Below are positions 19,873 through 33,712 of a stretch of DNA of 64,000 nucleotides, one piece after another. The DNA is from Whitmania pigra (lineage: Eukaryota; Annelida; Clitellata; Hirudinida; Haemopidae), in assembly GCA_021613335.1 (NCBI GenBank), contig JAJTWR010000263.1, forward strand, positions 1,596,001-1,660,000. Direction: 5' to 3'. How positions within the stretch are numbered: the stretch's first letter is position 1; every line of letters starts with the position of its first letter. The notes under the pieces are model-generated. The model was given only the letters and a program-made list of their open reading frames with translations. It ran no database searches and was not told the origin of the DNA. The position numbers were made by a program, and so were the translations under genes.

Positions 19873-22800
19873 CTACTTCTGTCCAGTTGTATCCACGTTG
19901 TCAATGAAGACCGGATCGTCCCGATGGGACTTGTCACTCAGGTATGTCAATGGAAGCTTCTCTACTTCTTCTCCCGACTTGACTTCAAACTTGTCCTCAT
20001 CGATTACTATGTCCACTATTACATCCTTCTTCTCAACGGCTGCATTAGTAATTAGTAATGGAAGTCGATTAAAATAACCTGAACAATTTAAAATTATTTG
20101 AAAATAATTCAAGAGACAAACTCCTCAGAATCTTCACTGCTTCAGCCACAGAACTTGCACTCCTGAAGTTCTTAATTTCTGACTTGTTCAATTTCTCTTC
20201 CACGGAAGGCTAAATGATTACAACTAACCAATAAGTTGCAACTAATCATGATTACAACTAATCAATAAGTTACAATTAATCATGATTACAACTAATCAAT
20301 AAGTTACAATTAATCATGATTACAACTAATCAATAAGTTGCAATGACAAGTGATGGCTAATTAATGACTCAATTGATTCTTCAAATGTTCCAATTGCATG
20401 CAAAACAACTCACTTTGAGGTTGATGAAGACAAACCTTGTATTCCTTTTTGACAGATCGTTGGTCAACTGCTTAATGCACTGGAATCATTAATTTTAATA
20501 ATTTAATTTCAACATTTTAAGCCACTTTTAAGTTTAAAACGATACAACAATGACTAATAACAAACTCGTTATTAAAAGCATTCTTTTGATTAATTTTTTT
20601 ATTTTCAAAGCAAATTGTCAATACAAGCAAATGAACAATATACTTAATAATAAATGTTTTATGAACATTTAAAAATCCTCAAAATGTGAAATAAACCACA
20701 GCAGATCAAAAACAAGGAGGAATGTCATACGCTCGCTGCTGAAAAGTCCATCATCATCACTGAGGAAAAGTCGAATATAAGAGATGCTGCAACATTATAA
20801 GTCGAATGTAAGATATCATGCAACATTAACGTCTAAATACTTCAGCAAATGCATAATTTGAACTTAAATCCGATGTTGCACTAGTACATTCCATATTTAA
20901 CCAACATCTTTTAAAGTTCCTCTTAAGTTTTATCATCAAAATCATCTATGCCTAACTATGGAATGACTGCGTGACACTTGACATCATTTTAAGAATATCC
21001 ACATGAAGATGTGAACTTTCAATGCTTGTGATTCAGCATAAATGATTACACTATTTAATGTTACGCCATATGAACTACTCACCATTTTTGGTTTTCTCAA
21101 AAACTTTGTCTTCAAAATGTTCACCACCAGGAAACAAGAGACCAATGGAAGGTGTGACAACAACAATGTTGTCCGTCTTCGACAGCTTCAAAATGTTCTC
21201 AATTAGAAGTGCATAATACATACACATAAGACATACACTAATCTTACAGCAATTATGTTTAAAACAATTCAATTACACATACATAAGAAATAACAGAAAA
21301 GAATATTTAAATAATTATTACATATGTTTAAAAGATTAAACTACCAAAAACTTTTCAAGATAAATTACTTCTTCACCTTCACATTTGACAATTGGTCATC
21401 ACCAAATTCTGGTTCTCCGAAGACTTCATTGAGTGATGAGATCTGAACATTGAGTGCATAATGTCAATAATTCCAACAAAATAATAGTGAAAGTTCTAAA
21501 GTTATCAGCTAACAATAAAACTTCACCTGAACATTTGGTTTGGCCCAAGGTTGCAGAAGGAATAACAGTGAAACCGCCACACCGATGAGGATGCCATACT
21601 GCAGAATGTAAACACAAATTTGAAACATTTTGAGACAGTGATGCACGTTTAGATGATGCGACTTAATTATTTCAAGGAATGAAACATAATTTCTAATAAA
21701 GTTTACTTTTATAGATTTTTTCTTTACCGAATCTCACCTCAAAACCAAATAATAGGCTGATGCCAAATGTAATGAACCATGGCACAAGATCAGGTTCTAG
21801 GAAAATTCAAAACATTAGAATAGGAATCAAATTAAGGATTTCAACAATAAGTAAAGTTTTTGGGGTCTCAATTTATAGGCAATCACAAGAATAAGCATTT
21901 AATAGCTAAAAAAATTTTTTTAAATAATAATAAATTACAATACTAAAAATAGACGCTGACTGTTGATAATCCAAAGTTTTCTGATCATTGAAAAATCAAC
22001 AAGATCAGTGACTGCCATGATTATTACAGCTGCCAGACCAGAAGTCGGAATGTAATAAAACATTGGAGTCAGGAATGCCAGAGCCAACAGAACAAGGAGT
22101 CCTGATAAAATTTGTTGATCAAAATGTCAAATTATGTAATGAATCATTTCCCAGATTGAATTTAAACTAAATGTGTAGCAAACTAAATTTAATAATGAGT
22201 TAAGATTAGATAATATTTGTGTCATAGATTTTAACATTAACTAATCAATAATAATTCAACTTTTGGAAAAACATTTCAAATTTAAAAGATTATTGACATC
22301 TCCAACGAAAATGAAATTTTATTTTTGTTATCTTTGGAAACTTCCTAGCTAAACATCCGTTCTTTACGACGGAGATTCGTTTGAGATTTAGGTGGGGTTA
22401 ATCGTGTTTCTCTTGCAACCTGGGCTTGTGTCGTAAAGCGCCGATATTTTTTCAATTTATTTTGAATTCGGAAGATTTAGATACACGAACGTGTTTGTAA
22501 AGTTGCACGATCGTTACTGATTTTCCGCAAATCAACATGACTTCTGATGACCGTCGCGATTCTGCAGTAACGCTCGACGGACAGATACGAGTCAAACATT
22601 CGTAACTTGATTACACTTTCATCATATTGCATTATTTTGTGCAGCACTTACATATTTTTGCTTACCGCGCGTGATCATAGAATTTGGTGATATGAGAACA
22701 ATTAATACAAGTATAAAACATCCAACTCGATTGAAGGATGAATAGGAAGCTCATCTAATGTTGCAACTGCAAGAATTTATGCTGCCTGGCTTGATGTTAC

Positions 22801-25800
22801 AATTAAGATGACAGGTTTTGGGGAATAATGTCTGAAAATTGTGCTGAGGCATTGTACCTTGATGGTAAACCGCATAAGTTGTCAGTCATTCAACATCACC
22901 AAGTTGAATATTGATATTGGAAGCTTAAACAATTTTACTAGAAACATATTCATAAAAGCATAGCATAATCTCATTAGATATTTCATCAGAATGTTTTAAT
23001 TTGAAATAACAAACGTCAGAAAGACCTGTGATGATGTTGGCTGCTGGAGTTTGTATTCCACTTTGAGCTGCAACGGCACTCCTACCATTTGATTTTAAAA
23101 GCAATTAACCCACGGCATTAGCATCATTAACAAGAGACAGTCGACCAACCAATTTGAAAATCACAAAATTAATTACCTAATAATTTAAAAAATGACTGAC
23201 GAGAACATTTGAAATATGAAAAACATTTGAGTACAAAGTGCACACCTTGAAAAGCTCCCTGTAACCGGATAAGCAGAAACAAAAGATCCAAGGATATTGG
23301 AAACTCCTTTAAACAAGAATGCCCATTAGTTGGCAATAGTAGGGTTTATTGAATGGGGTGGAAAACTCAGATGTTCATAGAAATGAACATCAACAATTGG
23401 TTAATCAATTGTGTTATCATTATATTATCATTATCATTGCTCACCAAGAGCAAGAAATTCTTGATCAGAATCCACTTTATAACCATTCTTCTTCCCTGTT
23501 TAACAAAAACCCAGCATTAACCATCTGCTCTTCAACATTTAAATGATAACCTGAGGTAACACAAGTGCCAAGTTTCATACAAAAAACAAATCGATAGGCA
23601 GGTGACAAAGGTTGAAATAGGAAGAGGACATTTTTTATCTTAAAACATAACATGGATACTGTCCGGTGTTTATCTTCTGCCCAAACATGTTGCACAGATC
23701 GAAACAACTCGACAGGATATCTCTTACATTTCAAGTGATTTATCATTTGAGATTGCACATCATATCAAGTTCAAACAATTGACCACAATTTCAGCTCGGC
23801 AAGAAGCCAAAATTTTGTAGGAGATCATCCGAACGGATTGATTAATCGATCGATGAAGATCAATATAAACCTACCGAAAGCTTTTCCTATAGCAACGGCT
23901 TCTATCAGACCCACAAGGGGTGTTATGACTGAACCAATTCCAATTTTCTGATAAAAAAAGATATTCTTACATAAATAAAATATAAATTGAACATCTAGTA
24001 TTGTTATCATCTAGAAGTTATCCATGCAAGGACATAAGCATCATAGCAAACATTTGAACAACTTGACATTAACCAGTGCAGCCCTGATAAGCAGTAACAA
24101 AGTGTCATAAAATTAGGTCACATTTTGCATGGAGGTGACCTGGTTATCATCAATTAATAATTATCCTTGGCTTCAAATTATTAAACAAGCGTTGGTAACC
24201 TAATTTCTACAAGGTGATAATTTGTTGATAAAATGATAATTATATTTAAATTCTGATGTCCTATGTTACCAGTAATATTTTACGATTATTATTTATTGTT
24301 ATAATTATCATCATAACACAAAAAGATGTTGACAAGTAAACGTTAACATTTTGATACGAGTGCTACACTCAAATTGTAATTCTAAATTCTAGTAATTTGC
24401 TTAAGGCTGATTTAGTTTTTACATTCCCTCATGATTTTAGTATGTCAATGACAAGTTCGATGCCTGACTTTTAAGTTCAAAAACCTACAATAATTCAAGG
24501 AGAGCAGTCTTCATAAAAAATGATGTTAAGAAATAACCATAAATTTCTGACACATCACCTGGAAGGATTGGCTTGCCGTCATGGTGACATTATTTCCCAG
24601 GTCGATCGTCGGAGATGGAAAAGAGAAAGACGGAATGCCCGAGGTTATGTTGCCAGTCAGAGTGAATGGGGTGTGGCTCTGCTGGAAGAGAATGGCTGCC
24701 ACTGTTGATGCTATGAAGATGGCGATGGCATTGCGAGCTACAACCACAATCCACGACTGATTCAGTTTTATGATTGAAATAATGAGAATTTGAAGATTGA
24801 TTTAGAAAAAGAATCAACCCAATGTTGTCAAAATACAATCAATCCTAGAAGACCAGTCATTGTTGAGATCCACAAAAGCTGACCACTCACCTGTGCTAAC
24901 AAAGTTTGCAAGATTGGCAACCCATGGTCTTCTGAATTTAATGACTTTCAATTTCTGAAAAGGTGTCGTAAATGTTTGTGGTTGACAAATTAATTCAGTC
25001 ATGAAAGCATACAATGAAACACAACCTTGAGCAAATAGAGAAAGCACATGCATAAAAGTCCAAGGAAGCAATCCCACAGTCTGAAAATTTACAATTCAAC
25101 TATGAACATGATTTGAATAACCACATATTTTGATTGTAAAAATTAACCATCTTCGAGAGTTACAACAAGCATGAATATATTAACATCTAATTAGCTATTC
25201 AAATCCGTAATTCGTTAGAATATATTACCCATTTTAGCGTGAAGTGCTAACAAAAGGTCAATGGTAACATAAAATCTTTTCTTTAAATCCACATTCTTAA
25301 TGAACTACAAAACAATCTGAGACTGTAAATCCTAGTTGAAGCAAGTTTAGTGGCATCTTTTGATTTCTAGGTTTCATTTAAAAATATTTTTCAGAATTAA
25401 AAACATGAATAAGTTCCACTCACTGAGTTTCTGGTATTTTCATTATCGTCCAATAAAGCTGTCTGGCAAAGTCTCTTGGTATGCCCTTGAGTCCCAACCA
25501 TTTCTAAGAAGAAAACTTATCGATTGATAACAGTACATCTTGAAAGATTGCTTTATCATTCGTTGTAAAAAAATAATAAAAACCAATGCAATGCTTAACT
25601 GGAGATAACAAGGTGACCTGACCTTGACTTGGCTGAAGATGATAGCAAGAGCAGCTGCAGTGGTGAAGCTGTTGATGATTGTATGCGAGATGAACTCCAT
25701 CAAAAATCCTGGAACGAGTTCATTTTGATGATCACGACAATGGCAATCAGTGGCACTGACGTGAGCGACTCACGCGAGCTGCCAAAATTCAATCGATGAC

Positions 25801-26635
25801 ATCAACAACAACGAAACAATGTCAATAAGTGATTAGATAAGGATCGTTGACATTAATTAGATCGGTAAAGTTCAGTGCATGAACAAATGAGTTGAACTGA
25901 AGACTTGCCTATATTTAGAACACCCATGATGACTTGTACGATGCCGCAAATGAATGCCAAAAGAGCAGCCAGCTGAGGGATCTGATGGGTGAACTCCGCA
26001 GTCAGTAGAGACAGGACGGCCGTCGGGCCGAGGTTGACGTCTCGGGCAGTACCGAGGAGACAGTAGGCAAAGTAGCACATGAACGATGTATATAGGCCGT
26101 ACTAAGGATGGAAAAGTGTAAAAATCAATTAAATAATTGTGTTTAAGTTAATAAGTGGATATTTAATAATACTTCCATCAATATGTAATGACTATAAAGT
26201 AATGAACTCTATACCTTCACTGTCATAATCATCATCATCATCATGAGTAGAATGATTCTAGGATCATTATCATCCTCTTAATAAAAATAATCTAAAACCT
26301 GAGTTGGAAGTTCAGCAATCTTTGCATAAGCCATGGATTGGGGAATCACAGTAAGTCCCAAGGTCAGTCCTGCTATCACATCCCCTCTTAAATCTTTAAG
26401 TCTGTTTCAGAATTCCAGTTTTTCATTTAAACAGCAAAATAAACAAGTTAAAAATTGAAATAATAATTACAAATTTATATGCAGACATTAATATTTGCTT
26501 TTTTCATCGATGTGTTCATATGCACATTCCATTTTAAATCCTTTAATTTAAATAAAACATTTATACATTTACCACCACATGACAAGTTCAATATCACCAT
26601 AACATTATTATTATTTTTTCTTCTTCTTCTTCTTC

Positions 26636-26676
<41 letters not shown>

Positions 26677-27360
26677 GACATTAAAAAATAACAACAACAT
26701 GGAAAGACCGGTCGGATCAACAACGTCACAAAACCTGTACGACGGCAACCAGCGAGCAATTGGAAGCCTCCTCTTAAGAGCTTCAACAGTGCAAGTTCTC
26801 CTCACAAAATCTCTGCAACTAAAAGCAGTAACCATCCTGCTGCACTGACCACGACAACTTCTCCAGCAGCCCAGGACTGTTTTGAATAAACATTTCATGT
26901 TAGTGAGGCAACCAAATTCATAGTTTTAGTAATCAGTGACAATTAATACATAATTTAATTACTGTGTATAAGCTGACCAAAGGTGTCAAAATCATTGGCA
27001 CTTAGTCATATTTAAAATCACAATTCTTTAAGGCTGATAATTGCACACAATAAGTTTCAAGAATACACAGACATGATCACACAATATAATATAATTTTTT
27101 TAATTGTAGAAGCTTATATTTCTGGAACATGTTTGCTTCACTGTAGCAGTCAATTAAGTAATTAAAATAATAATACATGATTCAAGGGCATGACCATTGC
27201 AACAAAGCATCACCAAAAACAATTAATGATTTTTAAAATAAATAATTAACATCTGAATGCACCAACCCCCACCATTTCTTGTCTTATTTCTTTCACTTTC
27301 ATTCTTCACATCTACTGGATGCTCAAAGTTAACTGATCCATCTTCTATTTTGCTCATCAT
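19873..27360 (-). CDS. SLC26A11: SLC26A11-like sulfate/anion transporter, 22 exons
   Basis: SulP-family membrane transporter; SLC26A11 carries sulfate and other anions. Exons (minus): 27360-27273, 26876-26735, 26386-26299, 26101-25909, 25708-25623, 25503-25424, 25080-25026, 24954-24901, 24756-24559, 23947-23875, 23495-23445, 23306-23246, 23081-23026, 22101-21961, 21796-21738, 21598-21527, 21442-21377, 21185-21083, 20759-20731, 20479-20414, 20209-20122, 20078-19873. Sum 2055 bases, 684 residues, one frame. Family hallmarks: LPIARWLPSYR, DVIAGLTLGLTVIPQSMAYA, LLGTARDVNLGPTAVLSLLT, ARNAIAIF, LVGLIEAVAIGKAFG, VSAYPVTGSFSR and the short C-terminal STAS region. The start ATGATGAGC lies in a short first exon. 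The exon 8 donor is uncertain, and a micro-exon between 20731 and 20479 may be missing from the STAS core. Exon 4 ends at a GC donor. Confidence 0.92.
20214..20344. repeat. 34-base intronic minisatellite, about 4 copies
   Basis: Units ATGATTACAACTAATCAATA + AGTTACAATTAATC repeat at 20214, 20248, 20282 and 20316 with a few substitutions. The array lies in an SLC26A11 intron, beginning five bases outside exon 21 and overlapping its polypyrimidine/branch region. Confidence 0.9.
26603..26676. repeat. (ATT)n with (TTC)n block, intronic
   Basis: ATT units, a short TTC run and then about 12 more ATT units in intron 2 of the SLC26A11-like gene. The poly-Ile or poly-Asn open frames across it are artefacts of the repeat. 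Confidence 0.9.
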
Positions 27361-28799
27361 AAAACTTTATTCATATCACTTCAGCCTTGAAAAATGACAT
27401 AATTCATCACACAAACATTCCAAATAAATGCTTTAATGGTAATTGTATTTTAAATAAAATTTATATACATTTTAAAGGTTATTATAAGCATTTATATCGC
27501 CACACGCTCTCAATCAGAACAATTTTATAATCTAACTTTTACTGGTGTCTCACCCAAGCTTAGCTTGTCTACTTTTATGTGCAAAAATTACTTAATTTTT
27601 TCAGACACTTCCTTATTGATTAATAAAACTCTTCACATATTAGAGAGTCAGAAAGATAAGACTCAGCAGATAGCTTTTTTGACAATAATTGCTTTCGAAC
27701 TTCATATTCGACCACCATTATTTAATTAAATTAATTAAGTAATCATCGCTGCAGGAATACCGGAAAGCATTCACGAATTATCATATTGGATGAAGAAATT
27801 GAACCTAGTGTTGGGAAAAGAAATCTTGTGGGCATTTTTGAATATTGCGCAATCAGCGCAGATTGTCTTTAGCCATCTCAACAGCTTCAAAACAAATTAA
27901 TCTCCACTTTGGCCGACCACTCGAACCGTATCGCCACGCACCGAATAGCTTCAAAATCAGGCGCTCTCCAACGAATTAAACTCATTAATGTTTCAAAATT
28001 TTAGATTTATTCAAGTTTAGTCTCTTTTTAATCAACAATAAATATCGATAAACTAATGTCCTGCCAGCAATAAAGTGCTTGATGCGTTCTGCGCTAGATA
28101 CGTTTGCAGACAGCAGCTCGGACAATATGTCCAGCAGAAGCATTCTTTAATCAGTAATTCAAACGCCTACGTGGTCTCTACATCGGCAGTTATTAAATAT
28201 AATCCCTGTAAATAAATCTTATTAAGTTGATTCGTTAAAATTCAGAGCGCAGCACATTCCACGCATTTAATTGTTAAACACTGACAATTTTGTATGAAAT
28301 ACTTCACATTTAGTTTATGTTTAAATTTTTAATATTTTATTTTGCTTTGTATTAAAATTATTCATGTTTATGCAGGCGACAAACTTATTTTATGTGTGCT
28401 ATAAATAACTTTTCGTTTGGCGAAGGGACCACGACTGTTCTTTAGAATGTTTTTGTTTTCGTTTTGTTGGTGACTATTTGTATGCAGAATATTTCTTTCT
28501 TTAATATATTTTGTGCTGCAACTAGGCTGGCCTTTGTAAGTTATTTTTTTTCTGTTAGTTCCGATTGAATGTTCCTATTGTGCCCACAATTAATCCAACC
28601 TTTAATCACATGAGTTACGTGGTTTCTGTCAAGCTTATCATATCACCGGGATATTTTCATTGCTTTTTGAAGTCATAGATTGCACTTCATAAGACATCTA
28701 ATGCTTAATGCTGAGTTTATAAAGAACTTTCACCAAGTTGTTCATTTGCATGTTTCGCAGATATATCAGAATCTGGAAAATGCGACTCGTTTGAAGCCC
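27361..28799. promoter_or_regulatory. Head-to-head gap between SLC26A11 and LMBR1 (possible bidirectional promoter)
   Basis: Two genes diverge from this 1.4-kb stretch. It contains a moderately GC-richer patch at 27830-27990 and 28075-28150. The LMBR1 side probably has a 5' untranslated exon start after the acceptor-like TGTTTCGCAG ending at 28760. No core promoter element could be recognised with confidence. Confidence 0.35.
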
Positions 28800-31700
28800 A
28801 TGGATTACGATGTCGAAGCTCACGAACGTGTGTTTCATCATATGGTCCGGGAATATGTTGTATGTTTTCTGATATTCTTTACCCTCTGCGCTTTGTCTTA
28901 TGCTATTCTTTCTGCTTTCAAAAGAAGGCCTGAAAGAGATGAATATTCTGTGGCATATGAGGATGCTGTGGTTTGCAAGGCTTCTTTACTTGCCTGCACA
29001 TTTACTTTTGCAGTTTCGGTCGGAGCCATTTTTCTTCTGCCCATGTCCATAATTGCAAATGAGGCCATTCTTAGTTTCCCAAACAGTTACTACCTCCAAT
29101 GGCTCAATTCGTCTCTCATTTATACTTTGTGGAATTACATATTTCTCTTTTCAAATCTTTCTCTTTTTGTTCTGATGCCGTTCGCTTATTTTCTAGTAGA
29201 GTCTGAAGGGTTTCCCGGTTCAAAGAAAGGCGTCATGCCTCGAGTTTATGAGGCACTTCTGGTGTTCATACTGTTTTGCGTAGTCTTGGGCGGATTAGCT
29301 GTTGTTGTATTTGCTCTCACATCTGGGAACAACAGTCAGTTTCTGATTGAAGTCATCCTGGACATAAAGAATGTTTATCTGTTTTATCTGTGCTCCATTG
29401 TTTCATTTGTTGGGGTTGCCATGCTGCTCATATGCACTCCTCTCGGGTTCACGAGGTTGTTTTCAGTTATTGGGGAGTTCATAAAAACTCCGGACGATCT
29501 GCAGACTAGGTACGGCGGCGACATCGACCGGGCCGTCATCGAAGAAGCCACGAGGGCCAAACGCAAACAGTCTTCACTTTTGATATGTGATACCTCAAAT
29601 GGGTGAGTTTTCATAAAATCAATTTGTTGATTTTCAGAATGATTATTTATTAAAGAGTGGACTTTGTATTTACTCTTCTGAATGAGAAATTATTTTGATT
29701 TGAATAATTTATATTTTTAATGATTGACTTCTGCTGTAAATATGAGTCTTCTTTATGATTTTCTGTTGTAATAGCAATGAGACAATTCTGCTTTAACATT
29801 TAACAGTTTAAAGTCCTGCTGCAGTTGCATTTTATTTTGTTTTGATCATAAAATGAATTAATTATTTAATGATACTAGAAGTCTTCATTTATAAGAAATC
29901 CACATATTTATAATTAATCTGCCTGCTTTGTGAGATCAAAACATTAATACAAGTCATATTAATTAATTAGTACAAGTACCCAAGTAGTCAACATTTGTTA
30001 TTTGTACATGCAAATTTTAGACAGGCATTAATTAATTAAAGTCATGTCATTAACCCCTAATTTCCTAGTAATTTGTGGTACAATTTCATGCATTTTCTTG
30101 AAGCTCAGCATTTCGTGTGATACCAATTCTTTAAAAAAAACTTCTCAATTTTACAGCTTTTAAATCTTGAGCTAAAGAGAATTTAAAAGATAATATAATG
30201 TGAAATATTGAAAATTCTTCATCAGAGTGACATTTGTCTACTATACCTAACGACATTGTCACGATGTCGCAATGTTCATTCTGTGTTTCTCCGTAATGCA
30301 TGTTTGTTGTCTTGTTTTTATTTTGAGGCCTCATCAGCCAACATGTTTACAGCTACTCTCTCTTTCTCTGTGATTTATGAGAGCAGCTGATGTGGTTGTT
30401 CCTATTAAGTGGCCATCAATTTGATTGTTGTCTTGATTCCTGCATTTTGCTCTTTCAAGCTTTATTTTGTGCTACTTTCATTTTTGAATACATTGTGATA
30501 TCTTCAGAGATTCTCCAAAAGCAAAAAGTGCATTTGGACAGAATTCATTTTTGTTTTATGTTATTGGATGGTGATGACAATAATTATAGCTAGTGTTGCT
30601 TGACGTTCTCTTGATGAAATGTAGCCCATATTTTTGGCCATTAGTCGTTGGCAAATTAGTCAATAGTCCTGATTGATGAACTCAATGTTCTGACAGTTGT
30701 GAACAATTAAGCATTGATGAGTTGAGTTCAGAATAAAACGTGGTGCTCACAGAAACTTTAAAAAATTGTCTTAACAATGAGTTCCCAGTTTTGAATTTTG
30801 AAGCTTTTTGATATTCAAGTGAAAGCACTCAAATTGCATTGGAGGACTTCACCAAGGAATGATGATGATGGTGGTGGTGGTGATGATGATGATGATGATA
30901 ATGAAGGCAATGCATAAGGTACACAAAACCATCTTAAAATGCATTATGTGGGCATGAATCATTTCGATTTTGTTTGTTTATTCATGTTATGACTCCAGAC
31001 TTTTTACAATTTTTGCCACACCATTTTTTTGAGGTTTTTGTGAAAAGAAAAGTTGAAATTCTGTTCAATAATTTATTAAATTAGAATTTTTTATTCTATC
31101 AGTTTGTTTATTTATTTCATAAACCAATCAAATTAATATAACCATTAATTAATTAACTGTTAATTAAAATTAACTATTAATTTTGCTACAACTCAGTCGC
31201 AAGAGAACAGGATCGGACGGACCTTACGGAGGTATTTACAACCCGGTGCAGGCAGTTTACATGACGAGGAGAAGGAGGAAAGCAAAGGCAGACGAGCATC
31301 TTTCCAATCCTCCGCAATCGGACGCTCCACTCACGCTGACCTACGAACTGCTCTCTTCATTTCGACAGAAGCTGGAAAGAACCCAGCGGATGATTTTTCT
31401 GAGAAGGAAGATTTTCTATCCTATCGCCATGTTGGTGGTACTTGTGCTGATGGCTATTTCCCTCTTCATGGTGATCGTAAACACGGGACAACTGCTGATC
31501 GGCTGGAAAGTTTTCAAGAATGAAACTTCTCAGCTTAATCTGGGAGCGTCGTCACTTTCAGTATTTGGTCCGATCGGGGCAGGCGTCGAAACGATTGTCA
31601 TCCTTTATCTTTTCCTAACATCTATCGTCGGCTTCTACAGTCTGCCGTTTTCATGCAGGTTGGTCCTTGGTCTAATTGATCTTATTATTGATAGTTGAAA

Positions 31701-32074
31701 ACAGCATATCATTTGACTTGATATCTTAATCACCTTTCAACAGGCTCACTCCAAAATGCAAAGACACTCCAATAACGAAGCTCATAATCAACTGCGCCAT
31801 CATTCTCATACTGAGTTTGGCCCTGCCCGTTCTCTCCCGAACTCTCGGCATTACGAACTTCGATCTGCTGGGAAACTACGGGCAGTTAAAATGGCTGGAA
31901 TACACCTACGTCATCATAACTTACAACATCATGTTCGTCGTCGTCGTGGCTCTGTGTCTCGTAAACAACTACAAGAGATCTGTTCACAGTGTCATTATAC
32001 CTGAGATAAAGAAGCATTTTGATTCCTCACTGCCCACTCAGATTCAACATATCATTTCTCTCAAGAGCTCATGA
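28800..32074 (+). CDS. LMBR1: LMBR1-family multi-pass membrane protein (LMBR1/LIMR), 3 exons
   Basis: Relative of limb region 1 protein and lipocalin-interacting membrane receptor (Drosophila lilipod), with about nine membrane helices at the plasma membrane or endosomes. Exons 28800-29602, 31197-31658, 31744-32074: 1596 bases, 531 residues in one frame. Family landmarks: NEAILSFPNSYYLQWLNSSL, LSLFVLMPFAYFLVESEGFP, LLICTPLGFTRLF, a charged loop broken by the long first intron, SIVGFYSLPF and LPVLSRTLGITNFDLLGNYG. The start is the ATG before DYDVEAHERVFHHMVREY, which aligns with the vertebrate N-terminus. Earlier in-frame codons exist (28702), but a splice acceptor at 28760 separates them. Which of the two vertebrate paralogues it equals cannot be decided. 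Confidence 0.9.
30860..30901. repeat. (GAT)n/(GGT)n microsatellite in LMBR1 intron
   Basis: Short run of ATG/TGG trinucleotide units in the 1.6-kb first intron; no coding role. Confidence 0.85.
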
Positions 32075-33712
32075 GGCATTATTACCGCATTGAATTCATT
32101 CCATGACTAGCGTTCCCATGACAACCGTTAGTGTCGGGCAACATAAAAGTCATCAGATTATTCTCATTTCATCAGATGAGATGAAAGGACTTTAGAAAAG
32201 TTATCGAAGATCTCTTGAATTGTTGTGCACTAAGAAAATGACTTCATTGTATTGTTGATCTCCTGCTTTGTCTGGGTGTTTCCTGCACATCACATTTCAT
32301 CCAGCCCTGTTAGGAGTTTTGTTTTAACTTTATGTCTAGTCCAAGAGCAACTTGTAAAGCAATGTTCAGTTGGTCTTGTGAATACGATTCAACGATTCGC
32401 TTAAACATGTCCGTGGACTTTGCAACATCTATTTGCCGATCGCAACTTGTCGTGCTTAGTGCTTACGTTTACGTTCAAAATCAAGAAGCGTATCAAATTG
32501 TTTTCAAGTTCTCGTCGGGCAAGTGGTCTTCGTGCTTCGTGCTATGTCGCTTCTTGAGATTAAAACAAAGTCGTTGATATTATAGGGTCAACAAAGAGCT
32601 GCAAATGATTCACATTGGCACATAATTGCTCAACTATTTGTGGGACTTATAATTTGTATTGCCGTGTTTGTAAATCATAATTGCCGTCGATAATGAATTC
32701 CTCGTTGACTGTCTTTCTTCCTATTTATTTTTATTTCTAGGACTGTATCAATCTTTCTAATGATTTTGGTTAAATTAAGGTTATATTTATTTATTCTTTA
32801 GAAAGCTAGAATTGGACTTCTGGGCGAGTTGTGTTTTGTCTCCTTCTTGCCAGCCCAACTTATATTTTTGCCAACGTTTCAACGTTGTAATTAATTATTT
32901 ACAATGAGCAGGAAATTACGATATTTTTCTGAAGAAGTTAATAAGTATTATGAATTTTTTGATGATTTTGAAGCAAATGGCACATTCTACTTGTAGTTTG
33001 GGTGTGGTTTTGCTTTTTGATCTACTAGGTTGAGAGACCTGATTTACTTGAAGGCACCAAGAAATGCTTGAGGGGAATAAGGATCAACTGACAACCAGTT
33101 TAGGAATCTAGTGGATGAGTTGCCGGGTTGTGGCGGTATGCTAGGCTTGTGTTGCGCGGTGGGTTTGGGATTCAGTGTTTCCTCTGCCTTGCAGTTTTCA
33201 AGGGGTTTCTAGCACGCGGGAAGACGGTCGACTTGCGTCTTACGTCTGGGTATGCAACGCTTGCATTGAAGGAGCGATTCAGCTACTTGGGCCTGATGTG
33301 CACCCATCCAAAAATGAGGCAATGAGCTCATGAATGGTGTCACATTAAAGATATGTTAGGTATCTTGTAAAATTTTGAGCTGAACTAAACATTTCTCAAT
33401 TAAGACCATTTACAAGTTTTTTGCCCATTGCACGGAGATAAAGATTTTGCTTTACAATTTATGATTTATCACAAATGCTTTTGCTCGGTCTAGAAAATTG
33501 CGCGAGACACTGAAATTATTTTATAACTATAGTGCGTATGAAAAACTAGGAATTAAATATTTTGACAAATAAAGTCAGAAATATTTTTAAGCACCACTCC
33601 AAGACTTTTTAACTTACAACTTTAGCATTTTAACTATTCTTTGTTATTGTTTTTCTTATTTGATCGCATATAACTGCATTTACGCGTATAAGTTTACTGA
33701 AATTTTAGAGAA
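32075..33712. other. Intergenic / LMBR1 3' untranslated region
   Basis: The first several hundred bases are probably LMBR1 3' untranslated sequence. The remainder up to the CDC16 start shows no supported coding. The frames at 32332-32577 and 33128-33325 lack motifs. Confidence 0.5.

Noticed and set aside
26475..26898. Poly-Ile / poly-Asn frames near the SLC26A11 second exon
   Set aside because: They run through the ATT microsatellite in the intron; only 26735-26876 is coding.
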